A stretch of DNA of 64,000 nt from Symsagittifera roscoffensis (GCF_963678635.1 NC_087065.1:57624754-57688753), one strand, 5' to 3'. Positions 37,441 through 48,848 are shown, numbered from the stretch's first letter. Notes: generated by a model from the sequence alone, not told the origin. Numbers and translations: made by a program.

Positions 37441-38457
37441 CTAGCCTTGGATTCTTTTTGGCAGCCTGCTCTTTGTCAGCCGGCGCTTGACCTTGACCCA
37501 TAGTCCTCCTGCTCGTCTTTTTCTCTTCTGAATGTCCCCGATCCACACTCCTAGCATTCTGATGCCACCTGCTCCGTCCTTTCCGAATTTTAGTTTCTTT
37601 TCTTTCTCTTTGTTATTTTTATCCTCGAAGTGCATCATAACTTCTTTTATTGTTGCTGTTCCAGACTCTTTTTCTTTCTTCTCGCCGATGAGGGTGGTGT
37701 CGTCTGCGAATAGGGACAATGATATTCGTGCGGTTTGGGGTTCACTGTTGTGCGTTTCTACCATGTTTTTTCCTAGGAAGCCGTTTCCCGTCATCCACAT
37801 CCACATCCACGCTATCCCGACGTTTGTACCGTTCTCCTCGGCTCTGTCCAGTCTGTCTTTCTCAGCTTGCCGCATTACCACTTGGTGATATATGTCAAAC
37901 AATGAAGGCGAAGATCGGCAACCTTCCCTTAACCCTCTTTCGGGGGTCCAATCTTCGCTGTCGCCCTCTTTGCCCTTTATACCATAAGTTGTAGCTTCAT
38001 GCAAATTCATCAGTATGTCCAGGAATGGATCTTCTATTGCGTAGCGTCTTGAGACCGCCCACAGGACCGGTTTCCTGACTCGCGGATAAGCTTTTGTTAG
38101 GTCTAAAAATCTGGCTTCTGGGTCTGTGTTGGCTTCTACTGGGGTTCCGGCTCTTATCCTCCGTCTCCTGAGATCTTCCACATCCTCTCTTATATTTATG
38201 AAGATCTGGCTTGCGTCTGCCGTGGACCTGCCTGGTCGAAACCGGCTTTAGTTTTCGCCCAATACCTGAAGTTCTTCGCTACATTTTCTCAGGAGGTTTG
38301 CGATCATTCTCGCCAGATTTCTACTGGCCATTGAGAGCAAGCACACACCTCGGAAGTTGTTGGCGTCATTGATGTTCCCTTTTTCGTGCAATGGTACTAT
38401 TTGGCCTTTCTTTAGAGACTCTTCCCACTGGTCTGCTCTGGTCTTACACATTTTCAT
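37441..38457 (-). pseudogene. LINE reverse transcriptase
   Basis: 38,457-38,248 has KGQIVPLHEKGN and FRGVCLLSMASR (RT motif around the fingers). A single TAA near 38,248 then interrupts SRFRPGRSTAD, a motif typical of LINE RTs. 38,181-37,441 continues with ARFLDLTKAYPRV, LREGCRSSPSLFD and the catalytic LFADDTTLIG (codons at about 37,699-37,710). Apart from that TAA the RT core is largely legible. Confidence 0.85.
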
Positions 38458-39400
38458 ATCCTGGTGGATGACTTTCTCCCTCCAATTCCATTACGCTGCG
38501 AATGTATATCATGCGGACCCCGTCCTTGCCTGGCGCCGATTCTCTCACCTCATCCAGTGCTTCCATGAGTTCTTTCTCGGACGGAGGGGTGTTCAGCCTC
38601 TGGTTGGCTGTTATGAACTTGACGTTTTTGCTTCTATCTGGCATCTGTTTGATTGTGTTCATCAAAGTACCCGGGTCGTTCTCGTATCGGTCCTTCATTA
38701 CGTTGCTGAATTGGGCCTTGAATTCGTCAATGGAGATAGTGGTGCCTGTCTGGTGTTTCTGTGATCTTGTTCCCAGTTTCCTTAAAGTTTTGTACATGGT
38801 ACTCATCTCCCCTTTCTCCGCTGCGTTCTCGCACTCGATGATGATTTCGTCCCACCATAGTCTTTCTAGTTGGCGTAGGCGTTTCTTCACATTCTTGCGT
38901 GCGGCTACCAGTCTTCCTCTTGATGCCGTTAGGGCATCGAAGAGCATGCCATCTGATTCTCCAAATGTTTGACTGATCAGGTCATTTCTGCGAATTACTT
39001 CTGTGGAGATCTCCGTGTGTAGGCTTTTCATTTCTTCTTCAGATCCCACTGTCCACGGGTTGGCTATCTGTCGTTTCTTTGTGCCACGTATTTCCTTCGC
39101 TGCATCTGGGAGCTTCCGCGATATGGAGTCCCAGTTTTCCTCGTTATTGAGTTTTTCATCCGTCTTCTTGCGGTATGCTTTCGCTATTTCTTTCTTTCTC
39201 ATGCGTTCCCAGTCTATCTGCGGTGTTCTTTTCTTTTCTCTTCTGGGTCGCCGTTTTTTTTGTTCGCGCCAAATGTCGATCCAGACGGGTTTGGGGTCCG
39301 ATAATGCCATGTCCTGCTTCGTGGCTACCCTACGAACCATTTGGTGGCGATCGGCTGCTCTCAATAAGAAACCGTGGAGCTCGTACCAACGTCTGTGCAT
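38444..39400 (-). pseudogene. LINE endonuclease-RT linker and RT N-terminus
   Basis: A 318-codon frame, starting after the endonuclease tail (HRRWYELHGFLL recalls the end of an APE domain) and rich in Lys/Arg/Glu helices. It ends within the RT entry region (APGKDGVRMIYIRSV), after which the frame shifts into the next piece at about 38,450. Confidence 0.75.
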
Positions 39401-39451
39401 CTGGTTGAACCATGTTGCTCTGGAGCGTATTGGGAAGTAGGAGCTGACATG

Positions 39452-40375
39452 TTAGAGCTGGTGTTCTTTGCACCAATCCAGTAGATTTTCTCCAGCTTCA
39501 TTTGTCTCTGTCTTTAGGCCGTACTTCCCACTTATGCCCTGTCTTTGACTCCCTGTTCCTACTTGCGCGTTCCAATCGCCTCCCAGTAAGGGTACGCTCT
39601 CTTTTGGAGTTCGAGCAAGCGCGTTTTCCAAATCTTTCCTGAACTTTTCAATTTCCTCAGATCCCTTACTCCACAGGGGCTGATAGGTCGCGATGAGGCG
39701 GAGCCTGCCGATCTGCACCGCTGTGACTCGCTCGGAGAAATTTTTCTGTTGTCCGCTGGCTATCCACTCTTCCAGAATATCGCCTAACAGGAGATTCCAT
39801 TTCTTTGAGTGGATGACCACTGCCTGGTTTGGTTTGTCTTCTAGCCATATTACCCCCTCCTGTTCCGATCGTGCTTCGGAAATCTGTACCGCCTTCCACT
39901 TTTGCTGTCTTGCATGTTCTACTGCTCTTCTAAGGCGGTTGCGTTTTTGATCTCAGGTGGAGATGCCTTGTAGGTTCCACTTCACTATTCGCCTTGTTTT
40001 TTGGGGTTTGCGTTTGGTGCGTTCGGCTCTTCGGTTTTCTCGTATTGTCTTTTTTCGCCTTCTGCACGTTTCCTTGTGATCTTCTGTCGGGTGTCTTCGC
40101 TTCCCCCTGCGGACTCTGTGAGATCTCTCTGCTCTATCTGGGACCTCGGAGCTCGGGGGGACAGTTTCATCAGGTGTCCCAGAAACTATAGTTGCCGTCG
40201 TTTTACTGGGTTCCCTGCACTGTCTACACTCCAAAGCTAAGCGTTCATTTCCTGTGATCTGTCGGATTTAACCACGTGTCATTTCGCTACATACCTGTTG
40301 TATCCATTTCATGCACCATGTGCATTTGACGCTGCATCCACTGACTCTCTTTTGACAAATCCCACATTCGTACGG
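39452..40375 (-). pseudogene. LINE N-terminal zinc finger and APE-type endonuclease
   Basis: Reading down from about 40,372: PYECGICQKR, then KCTWCMKWIQQVC and ECRQC, a PHD-like Cys pattern with the usual His of the WIH motif replaced by Gln, and with a stop in between. A basic stretch (40,234-39,953) follows. The endonuclease then begins (VKWNLQGIST, 39,953 stop) and continues in 39,452-39,899 with QAVVIHSKKW, ERVTAVQIGRLRLIATYQP and the catalytic-region GGDWNAQVG. Such enzymes nick target DNA to prime reverse transcription. At least two in-frame stops break it. Confidence 0.75.
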
Positions 40376-40710
40376 CCCTGGGTTTTTTCCACCTCTCCAG
40401 CCATAACTAACAGCCGGTCTAGGTGGGCTGGTTTACCTGGTCCGGCAGAGAAAAACCCGGTCTATCTTCGGCAACTTTGATCCGCACCTTCCCTGGCCTG
40501 GGGAGGCCAAAGCCATCGATTGTTGTGAGAGGTGAAAGAGTCGACTGGCCTTTTCCACTTCGTTGGCATTCGGGAGGCTGCTTCGCATTCCGTTTCCAGT
40601 TTCCGTAAGTTCCTTTTTCCGGTGCCCCTGTGTGATCCTTTGCCGCACAGAATGAATCGCGCGTCCCCACTTGCTCCAAGGGGAGGAGTCCTCACCAGCA
40701 AGTCCGTCAT
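40376..40710 (-). other. Probable 5' end of the LINE
   Basis: Between the PHD-like start and the junction with the element 1 copy. A frame reads through from the element 1 copy (40,462-41,346), but its last ~80 residues have no counterpart in element 1, which continues differently after SPIKMT. No gene of its own. Confidence 0.5.
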
Positions 40711-41608
40711 CTTTATGGGAGAGTTTGCCTCACTTTTATCAGTGGCCGAGTCGATCAGCAACTCGCTCAATCTCCCTTCACACTCGTCGAGTTTGTCAAG
40801 GACTTCCCGCATTAGTGGTCGGTTGAGACCTAGTTTCAAAATAGACTGGGTTCCGTAGCTCTGAACTACTGTCCAGACCTCTTCCATGAAGGCCACTCTG
40901 TCCATTCTGCATTCCGTCCTTTTTTCATGGTCTCTATGATGCACTTCCCACTCTTCTTTGGGCAACGCTCCCAAGAAAGGTACTCTGGCAGTGCCTTCTT
41001 TTCTTCTTCTCCGGGGTGATTCCATCAAAAGTTTCTGGTCGGTGTTTGTAGAGTTGCTCGGAGAGCTGCTCTCCGACAAGTTCTGGTTCGTTCCCATGAA
41101 GGCGGACGGGGATTCCAGCGATAAAGTTCCCTCGTCCGCCGGCTCAGTCGTCGCTTCCAATGTGTCCGTGCCATTTTCAAAATCGCGGAGGAAATTGAAG
41201 TCCAGGCTGGACATCGTCCTCTTTCTCTGCCTGATCGGGATCCAGTTGCATAGGTTCTTTCGATTGACGGCTTTCACCCTGCCCATTGCCTTGTCTTGGA
41301 TTCTTTCCTGAACTGGAGGGCCCTTGCTCCTCATCCTTTGCCTCATCAGGAAATTTCGGTTTCACTAGTCTGCCAGCTGACTGATCTTCCTCCTCTCCGT
41401 GAACTACCTTGAATTCTTCACAGCTGAAGGGTGCTAGCATGGTTGTTGTCTGTAGGGTTCTTCCCACCGTTAACCCTGTCTTTACACTCATTAAGATTAG
41501 GGAGGTTTCTGGTAAGTCAGCCTTGCCTCTCATGATCATAGGTGCTAGATCCAGTTTCGTCCATTCCTCGTCAAACCTTCCTGGCTTCGGGGTAGCTGTT
41601 TTGCCCAT
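40711..41608 (-). pseudogene. Giant-region fragment (acidic middle part)
   Basis: Two overlapping frames (41,608-41,177 and 41,346 down to the junction) match residues of about 470-770 of the 21508-27117 protein: TPKPGRFDEEW, LAPFSCEEFKVVHGEEED, then SSLDFNFLRDFEN, ESPRRRRKE, RVPFLGALPKEEWEVHHRDHE and LDKLDECEGRLSELLIDSAT. The similarity ends at SPIKMT (40,711). Confidence 0.88.
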
Positions 41609-42560
41609 TCACCTCCTCGTTGCTTCATCATTTCAGAGAGTTTCGCCATTCTCCTTTCGCTAGTCTCAAATGCTCACATCCTAGGGGTTTGTACTACGGA
41701 GTCTGCTCCGAGCAACATCCTTCTTATCAAAGGGAGTTCCGGGATCTCTTTCGGTAGTTTCTTGTAGTCACCCCAGCACTTCGTTTCTTCTCTCAACTTA
41801 TGGTACGCTGCAGTTAGTCGAGGAATTCTTGTGACTTCGTCGTTTGTTTTGTCACAGGGTCTTAGATTCCAGAGCTTAGGGAATACTTCAATGTGCCCTC
41901 TGTCAACTTCCCCCGTAAGCCTCCTCCTGTAAGCCTGTTCGACCTCCTGTAAGCCTCCACCTTACTGTCAGGGAACGCAAACGTGACTGCTGGACCGTAT
42001 ATCACTGTCACGAACTCCGTGGCTGCTCTGATCAATGCTAAGGGATCGCTCCTCATAGCTAAGCTCAGGTCAGTTAGCAGAGGCATGCCCCCAGCATGAG
42101 GTCGCACGTCTTCCTCCCTCTGAATTGTTTGGAAACCTCTCCTGTTCAAAAGCGATTCTGCTGCAGGAGGTACTGAATGAGAGTATGTCGCAAATCTGTT
42201 ATCATGTTCCAGGAATCCGTGGATCGCTTCATGGCGAATTTCTTCACGTTCTCCCTCATCTGCTCCGGATAGCGTGTCATATTCATCAATTCTCCCAAGT
42301 TTCCATGCGTTATCACGATCAACGTTAGAAGTCCATCTAGTCGCAAATTCTTCACTTCTTCGGTGAGCAGTATCGCTGGTCCTCTCACGAAGTTCTCTGC
42401 TCCAAACGTCACAAACAGGGCTAGTAATTCAACGATCGATACTTCTACGACTTCTTGGAGGAATTCTTTTATCAGATATCGAGAAAGCGATGGATAAATT
42501 TTCGCCAAGAAAGACGCGGTCTATGCGGCTCCTAGTCCTTCCAGCATGCTGTCAGTCAGG
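41609..42560 (-). pseudogene. Giant-region fragment (N-terminal helical part)
   Basis: 42,508-42,146 holds YLIKEFLQEVVEVSIVELLALF and RLDGLLTLIVITHGNLG; 42,149-41,862 holds GGMPLLTDLSLAMRSDPLALI. About 175 bases of the parent (near 22,370-22,545) are missing near 41,940, where CCTCCTGTAAGCCT is repeated. 41,609-41,860 is a further damaged part with no long frame. Confidence 0.85.
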
Positions 42561-43058
42561 TCAAAGCCTCTTCTCCCTTTTCATTCTGATCTGTGTCCAA
42601 AAAATTTCCAGGGTCAGTTGGCACAATCTGTTCACGAACTCGACTGACTTCTCTTCAACATTTTCGGCCAGGTTTACCTCTTTCACTAGGTAAGCATGGA
42701 CTTTTCTGATCATCAGTGGGCCTCGCTCGAAAGCATTCGCGCCCAATGTGGCTATTCGAGGGGTCAAGGTCAGCCACTTGTTAGCATCTGTTTTCGTTCT
42801 CAAAACCATTGCTTCCAAGTGAGCTCTAGTCTCCTTGGAATTCTTCCTTCTCTCTACTTCCTCCTTTACTTCCAGTCCTCGGAACCATAAATCGTTTGAC
42901 ATCGCTACGATCACTCGATGTTCATCGTCAATTCCTGGTTTCAGTTTGAGTTGTCGGCTGAAATTGGACAGTTCCGAACCCAGTGCCTCGTCTAACACTA
43001 ACGTGTATAGTGAATGGTCCTTAAATCCTCGCATCGCACGCAAGATGTCAGACCACAC
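42561..43058 (-). pseudogene. Junction of the SGNH-frame end and the giant region, read through
   Basis: A single 165-codon frame runs from VLDEALGSELSNFSRQLKLKPGIDDEH (end of the 19393-21480 protein) through RRKNSKETRAHLEAMVLRTK into the start of the giant region. Element 1 has TGA between these parts (21478). This is the direct evidence that the two frames were one. Confidence 0.9.
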
Positions 43059-43776
43059 CGCAGGTTACAAAGCCCGGAGTGGCCTTAGATTCTCCATCTC
43101 TATTCCGCGATTTGGGGGTAGATATGATCACATCATATTTCCCTTCCGAGAGCAAAGCCACGATCGCATATACAAACTTCAGTCCATCCGGGAGTTGTGC
43201 ATATCACGGAGACAGTGGAAGCACGGCTCTCGGTAATATCTTGGTGAAGGCACCTTCTTTCGGGGTGTCCACTACTTCACCCATTGACTCGAGGGTATTA
43301 TTTATAGGTGGACATACAGCGCCTTCGTTTGTCGTAGGCTCTCTGAGTCTGCTCAGGAAACCCCTACTATGTAGATGGTCATTCATGCCAGCAAATACGA
43401 TTGTGATTGGGTTCATCTCCGTCTGTCGTTGTACCCTGATTGCCATTGACAGCGACTGCATTAGGTCCAGGTCGACCGCTGCCAACATTATAACATCAGG
43501 TCAAAACAGAGACTTGGAGGTATATACGAAGTCTGAGTTCGCGACTATCATAATCTTTGTCTTCCTCATTTCCGCTTTGTCATACGCCGCAAAGATGTTC
43601 TCGTCTTTCGTAACCGCTTTCAATCCACCGTATCTCTGAAGATCACCTTCTTGAGCCACTTGTTTCGGGTACGCTCTTTCTTTTACGTGACCTGGTAGTG
43701 CTCTTATCTGCCTGAACATTTTTACGTGTTGTCCTATTGGTGCCCTCGTTGTCAAGAATCTTCTGGGCCTTTCTTC
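43059..43776 (-). pseudogene. Second alpha/beta domain of the second coding block
   Basis: Frames 43,755-43,501 and 43,488-43,204 contain KIMIVANSDFVYTSKSLF, LAAVDLDLMQSL and ITIVFAGMNDHLHSRGFLSRL, conserved with element 1. A stop near 43,500 splits them. Confidence 0.85.
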
Positions 43777-44049
43777 TCAATTTCCTTCATCGTGATTCAG
43801 TTTTACATCTTGCAAAAGTCTTGCATTCACTGGACCCATTGTATTGTTTGAGGGCAGTCCCTCTAAGTCAGCAAATCTCAAGGCGGTCGTAGAGCTGAAG
43901 TTTATGCCAGCGGCTATCAACCAGTCCACGCCTGTTATTGAATACAGTCCGTTGACGGACAATCTCGCTCGATTCAACATCCTCATGGCATCAATTTCAT
44001 CAGACCCTGTTTGTATATATGCCAGGGAGAAGGTATGGGCCTCAACCAC
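43777..44049 (-). pseudogene. Linker after the SGNH domain
   Basis: Encodes LSVNGLYSITGVDWLIAAGINFSSTTALRFADLEGLPSN in two stretches; this segment is almost unchanged from element 1, pointing to past constraint. A frame shift near 44,000 separates it from the SGNH frame. Confidence 0.85.
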
Positions 44050-44894
44050 ATCAAAGAGCTCCTGTCTGGACGTCGCTTCTCTCGGCTGGTACTCGTCGTC
44101 TCTGATCTTGTCTCCGATCTCGAGGTGCTGGTCGGATTGAAAGGTCCTAATCTTCGTATTGGATGGATGGTTCTTCTCATTGGCGCTTCCCCCAATCGAT
44201 CTTGTATTTCTGTCCTTTGTCCTGGCTCGCTAGACCTTTGTGGCCTGTAGATCACGGCTGGGACCGTTCCTAGACGTGTCTCTAGGTTAGTGGGCTCAAA
44301 GGTTGAAATTGCCGGTTCGTTTGTGATTTCCTCCTTTTTTAGTACTTCCATCTCATCCAGTCGCTCCTGGAAGACTCGATTCAACCAGGCTTGTCCTTCA
44401 ATGCTAACAAAGTGGTTCCCATCAGTGGTTAGTTTGGCCTGATCCATAGCTCTAAGCTCGTGTTCAATGTCCATAAGGATCATCCGTCCAGCATTCCGAC
44501 TCGCCAGGTTTCTCAGTATGTTGTTCCACCGGATGAATCTTTCATTATGTCTTCTTGCTGTCACTGTCAACGTTTTTGTGCTCATGAGTACGATGCAGAC
44601 AATCAGTAACGCGCACTTGAATTTCTGCCAGAGAGTAGTAAATAGGCACACCATCATCGACTCCCATTGTGACTCTTCCTTTACTGAGCTTCTTGATACA
44701 TTGTTTGTCCCTATCAGGATCATTATGTTAGGGATCCTCCCTGGATTCATCAGCTCCACCATTCGAGATAGCTGGGCTATCGTTGCACCTGCAAAGGCCA
44801 TCACCGTAGTGATCCAAGAGGTACTCAGGTTCTGGAGTATTCTCACCAAGCTGTCACCCAGTATCAGATGTAATGTCCCAAGTGGCGGTTGCTG
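43983..44894 (-). pseudogene. SGNH/GDSL hydrolase-like domain, reverse copy
   Basis: The domain is read from LILGDSLVR near 44,870 with LIGTNNVSR in block III. Block V reads DGNHFV in place of DGIHFD, keeping the catalytic Asp and His. Here the reading frame upstream of GDSL continues without the stop found in element 1 (19388), supporting one continuous ancestral frame. Confidence 0.88.
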
Positions 44895-44962
44895 CAGGTT
44901 TACTGCTGGGCTCCAAGTCGATCGATTGAAGCAAGCTCGCGGATCCGTTTCCGGAACTCCTG

Positions 44963-46026
44963 TTAAATTATCTTCACCTGGTTGTTGTTCTGCACGTCAA
45001 TCACTCGGGACACTTTCTTCATCGGCATTTCTCGTATCTTCCTGTCTGGGACCTTAGAGCTCCTTGTTGGTAACAATGTATCACTAATTCCCGTTTTCGT
45101 CATCGTCTCTTGGAATAGTCGTACTCTGCCCGCATCATCTATTGTTCCATAGGGTGCAGTCACCCCAGAACCTGGCAAATTTCAATTAGCGACCAATCGT
45201 CCAGCTGTTTCCATCAATATTTTCTCTAGTTGCTCCACGACTGGATCACCTAGAGTGTCGCTTGGGTTCGCGGTTGTCACTCGACCAGTTGTAGCTGGGA
45301 GTCGCCTCTCCGTCGTTTGACTCAACTCACGAGGCGTCAAAAGTTCCATCGAGGACTGCCCACGAGGAATATTCCTTGTAGGTATCACATTTTCTACGGC
45401 TGTCGTCAACGCCAACCGCTCCGATCGCTCAAGCGCTCTATTTCTTCACCCTGTTTCTTTTTGCAATTTTCAAACAGCCTCTTCCACATGTCTCTCTCTT
45501 CTTCCGTACTGAGCATGGTTTTAGTCAGTTTGTCCAGCTCCCTTCTGGCCTTCTCCAATTCTTCTATCGTGCAGTTAAGATCTTGCATAGTTTCATTCGT
45601 CTGAACCTCTTTTTCTACTCTCGCCCTCTTTGGTGGCACAGCTGCTCTCAGTTGTGAACCAGACGAGGCAGCCTCATTTTTCATCTCCTGATGCATCCTT
45701 CTCAGATCATGCCTGGGTTTGGTTGGCAGAAGCATCTCACCTGGCTGATAGGTCCTGGAACTTCACAACCCAGGCTCGTTTGAGAGATCTCCTGAGATAT
45801 CTCCGTTTCTCCACTTCATTACCCTCGTGTTCGGGTGGTCTAGTACTCCCCTCTCTCCACGGTTATCATGCCCCAAGATGTTTATTAAGGCGGCCAGCAA
45901 CATGACAACCTCTGGGTCCTCCAGAGCGAAGTCTCGATCGATCAGTCGACGATAGATCGCATCTATCATCGGTCCTACATACGCCTCTGCCAGGTCCATA
46001 TATTCATCCAAATCAAAACTGTCCAT
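44963..46026 (-). pseudogene. Second coding block N-terminal module and coiled coil, reverse copy
   Basis: 46,026-45,763 starts MDSFDLDEYMDLAEAY and, unlike element 1, joins HDNRG directly to ERGVLDHPNTRVMKWRNG. 45,735-45,406 contains the basic/coiled-coil part (PPKRARVEKEVQTNETMQDL). 45,415-45,182 and 45,178-44,963 hold the polar linker (TAPYGTIDDAGRV, KKVSRVIDV). Three breaks separate the pieces. Confidence 0.88.
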
Positions 46027-46414
46027 GTTCTTTCAGATTCAATTCTATTATCAGTTTGATGAATTGAAATCAAGTGAACAATTAAACGATCAATCAGGAT
46101 CTAGAAAAGAGGTCACGAATATAACTACTGTCAGCTTTACTCTAATTTTATATTAAAATTTATTTAAAACAGTCAGATAAAAAGATTTTGATCCTAAAAT
46201 TTATTAAAACCAATTTGTTGCTATGACTTTGGAATTCGACCTAAGAATGGCTAGTCCAAACTTTGGATCTATTCCTAAGATCGTCATTCAGTTATTCATG
46301 GTCACTAACCCCTTCTTACCCAGAGTCTTAATAAAAAAACACATAAGATCATATAACATACATATCACACACAACACATATTTAGTATGACGCCTTCCTA
46401 CATGCAACCTAAAC
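46027..46414 (-). promoter_or_regulatory. Spacer between pol and second block, reverse copy
   Basis: Aligns with 12720-13102 in reverse. The CTCTTTTCTAG tract followed by ATCCTGATTGATC is preserved (46,085-46,115), as is the CTAAGA...GTCCAAACTTTGGATC part, although the rest has drifted. No gene. Confidence 0.6.
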
Positions 46415-46901
46415 TCAGCCTTTACTCAAAAAATGTTTCTTATGTAAGTATACTTGTATCTTAGTATCAGAAAAGATTACGTGTATCAGTGCATACAGCT
46501 CCCGTGGATGCAGTCGTCCTCGGTTCGGATCGTACACTGGAAGCGAGAGTTCCTTCACTTCCCTTTCCACGAGGAAGTCTCTCAATCTCGTCAAGGACAA
46601 GACTAGGTTTCCCGGGTCCATGTGCCGCTTCTCCGTCGCCCTCGTCACCAAGAAGCATAAGTATTTTCCAGGTATCTGTGACGCCGCCGGAGGCAAGGAT
46701 GCTACGCCTCCTATTCTTTGTCTTTGCTTCCAAAGGAAATCTATGTTTTATATTCTCTCTTAAAATCCGCTGCTAACGCTGTTTTAAAACTCATGTCCGC
46801 TGTAATTGCTATCGCACATGTTCTATTTGTGAAAATAAAATCGCTATCTGTCAATATTATGCTACTTGAGTATTCATTTGGCAAGTTAAAACATGACTCA
46901 A
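46415..46901 (-). pseudogene. Macro-domain-like end of Pol, reverse copy
   Basis: Begins with VESCFNLPNEYSSSIILTDSDF (joined upstream to integrase) and continues after a one-base loss near 46,735 with KYLCFLVTRAT, NLVLSLTRLRDFL, KELSLPVYDPNRGRLHP and FSDTKIQVYL. The LSLPVYDPNRGRL loop is identical to that in element 1, so the altered ligand-loop region is a stable feature of the family and not a random lesion. Confidence 0.8.
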
Positions 46902-47600
46902 CTTTTTTGTCAAATCTTTTCCTCTGCCTTTCCTGTGCCTGCTGAGTATTTCGTCTACATAAGTCGTTTAACTCCTGCTGACGTCTTATTACATCCATTA
47001 CATAGACCTGTGGTGACGTCTTCTTACCCTCATACTCCGGGTAGAAGAAAGTCAAGGGTAAAAACTTCTCGTGCCCGCACAGCAACATATGTGGACTAAC
47101 TCCGGTGGTGGAATGTTGTGTGCTATTGTAAGCTCCCGTCACCTGTGGAAGATATCTGTCCCAATCGGTCAGTACTTGGAACAATATACACTCAGCATCG
47201 ACACTAACGTTCGATTCTGCCTTTCCAATAAAACATTTGTCTGGGGATGGTATGTCTCGGAGTGAGCTTGAGCTACCTGTGAGCGTCTCAATAGCTCTTT
47301 CGTGAGTTCTCCTACGAAAGCTGTTCCGTTATCCGATTGAAACATCATCGGACGACCATGTCTCGCTATCCACGTATTGATCAGGTGGTCGCACGTCTCT
47401 TTCGCTGAGGCATTTATGCAGGGCACGGCCTCTGCATACTTCGTGAAATGGTCTATCATGATCAAGACCTGATTATAGCCACTGTCCGTCAAACATAATT
47501 TCTGACGGTCAATCTGTATCACCTCGTTGAATTCAGATGACCCGATCGACTGCTGATCCATCGAGTATGTCTTCAACCAGGATAACGCTCTATTGTCCAC
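46902..47600 (-). pseudogene. Integrase, reverse copy, fused on both sides by deletions
   Basis: 47,600-47,169 opens with RNase H residues (NRALSWLKTYSMDQ) joined in frame to SSEFNEVIQIDRQKLC of the integrase core, so about 1.8 kb (RNase H end, linker, HHCC) is missing. Catalytic D (VIQID), D (QSDNG) and E (LLERQN) are present. 47,184 down continues with TGAYNSTQHSTTGVSPHM to RKRFDKK, then jumps to the macro region (about 1.07 kb missing). A frame break lies near 47,180. Confidence 0.88.
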
Positions 47601-47967
47601 GCGTACTTTTCCACGAATGCGCGGTACTTTTCCACGAATGTGACAACTTCAAACATTTCTGCTTTCGGTGCATCAAAATTCATCTAAGTGTCAATTAACA
47701 CCTTGCTGCCATATGCAATGGGACGGAGAACTGTTCTTGCATTCCATTCCTGCTCCTGATGCAGTATTCCTGAGATGGCTACTACTGATGCGTCTGTGTC
47801 AAGAACACACATGCACTTCTCTGTAGGCATGCCTAGCACTTCTCCGCTTTGCACAGTTCCAGCCTTATGTTCTCGTAATAAATGGCAAACTCTAGGAAGC
47901 TCATGAGTTGTGTGTCCGTTCTGGGAGCCTTCCATGTCAACACAGCTTCTACTGCTTCCGGGTCCGG
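47601..47967 (-). pseudogene. RNase H start, reverse copy
   Basis: Contains VLGMPTEKCMCVLDTDASVVAISGILHQEQEWN. A small duplication (TTTTCCACGAATG twice near 47,607 and 47,630) and stops break the frame. Confidence 0.8.
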
Positions 47968-48031
47968 CCTCACGCCATGTCTGTCCACCATTCTTCCTAG
48001 ATAATTGATTGAATCCCCGAGGATTTCACAA

Positions 48032-48820
48032 TTAGATGGTTTTCATGCAGCCAAAGACCTCATCGAGCGAATCAATGTGGTCTTCCGGGGTGGGTGTTGC
48101 TATGACCACGTCATCCACGTAACACATCACAAGTTTCCCGTACTTCTTCGTTACTCTGGTCAGAGCCTGAGCCATCAGTCTTTGAAAAGTGGCCGTTGCG
48201 TTGCACAAGCCGAAGGGCATCCTCTTCCACTTGTACAACCCCAATTCACAGGCGATTAAGGTCTTTTCTCTGTCCTTCTTCCGCAGAGGGACCTGCCAGA
48301 AGGCAGAACCCAAGTCCAGTGTGGTGAAGAACTTGGCGTCACCAAGTTTCGAGAGGCTCCGTCTTTTCGCGGTATCGGGTACGCATCTTTTATCGTCAGT
48401 GCGTTCAAGTAACTACTAAGCTGCCCCTTTTTTTGCCAAGAATACCCCGCAAGCCCAGGGCAATTTCGAGGGTTCTATCAGGTCGTATTCGAGTAACATT
48501 TCTATTTCCGCTCGGCAGGCTTCCGATTTATGTGGCGTCATTCGTCTTGCGCCTTCCCTATTGAGAACGGCGGCGCCTTCCTCTAGTTCAATTTTGTGTT
48601 CAACGAAGTTACAACAACCGATATCCGCCTTATGTTTTGAAAATACATCCGCGTTCCGATTTAAAACCGCCCGCAATGATTCCAAATCTCCCTCGCCCAT
48701 TTTCCCCTTTAAGTGTTCTATCTCCGGCAAAACCGGTTTGTCAGACTCTAGTTCATATGACGAGGGGTGTTCCGGAAAACTCGAGCAGCTCGACAAGCCG
48801 CCGTCCGTTTCGGATTTCAT
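48032..48820 (-). pseudogene. Reverse transcriptase, reverse copy
   Basis: 48,820-48,416 carries SETDGGLSSC, FPEHPSSYELESDKPVLPEIEHLKG, DVFSKHKADIGCCNFVEH and YDLIEPSKLPWACGV; 48,313-48,032 carries GSAFWQVPL, MPFGLCNATATFQRL and VMCYVDDVVIATPT. The YVDD site is intact, but a frame break near 48,400 separates fingers from palm. Confidence 0.88.
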
Positions 48821-48848
48821 TGAAAACAGTTTATGAATAGATGTAAAT

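Larger units (their letters stand above)
36380..40710 (-). mobile_element. Non-LTR retrotransposon (LINE), broken, PHD-like + APE endonuclease + RT + C2H2
   Basis: On the minus strand, in order: a PHD-like zinc finger, a basic linker, an APE-type endonuclease, a long linker, RT and C2H2 fingers. The endonuclease start (VKWNLQGIST) and domain plan recall ingi/Vingi- or RTE-like LINEs; the clade is a guess. Stops and frameshifts make it inactive. No poly(A)/poly(T) tail or target duplication was recognised; the ends are set by where neighbouring element sequence stops (about 36,375 and 40,711). Confidence 0.85.

Noticed and set aside
36636-39440. Plus-strand frames rich in Ser/Phe/Leu across the LINE
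   Set aside because: Antisense of the minus-strand LINE; the real coding motifs (endonuclease, FADD, C2H2) are on the minus strand.
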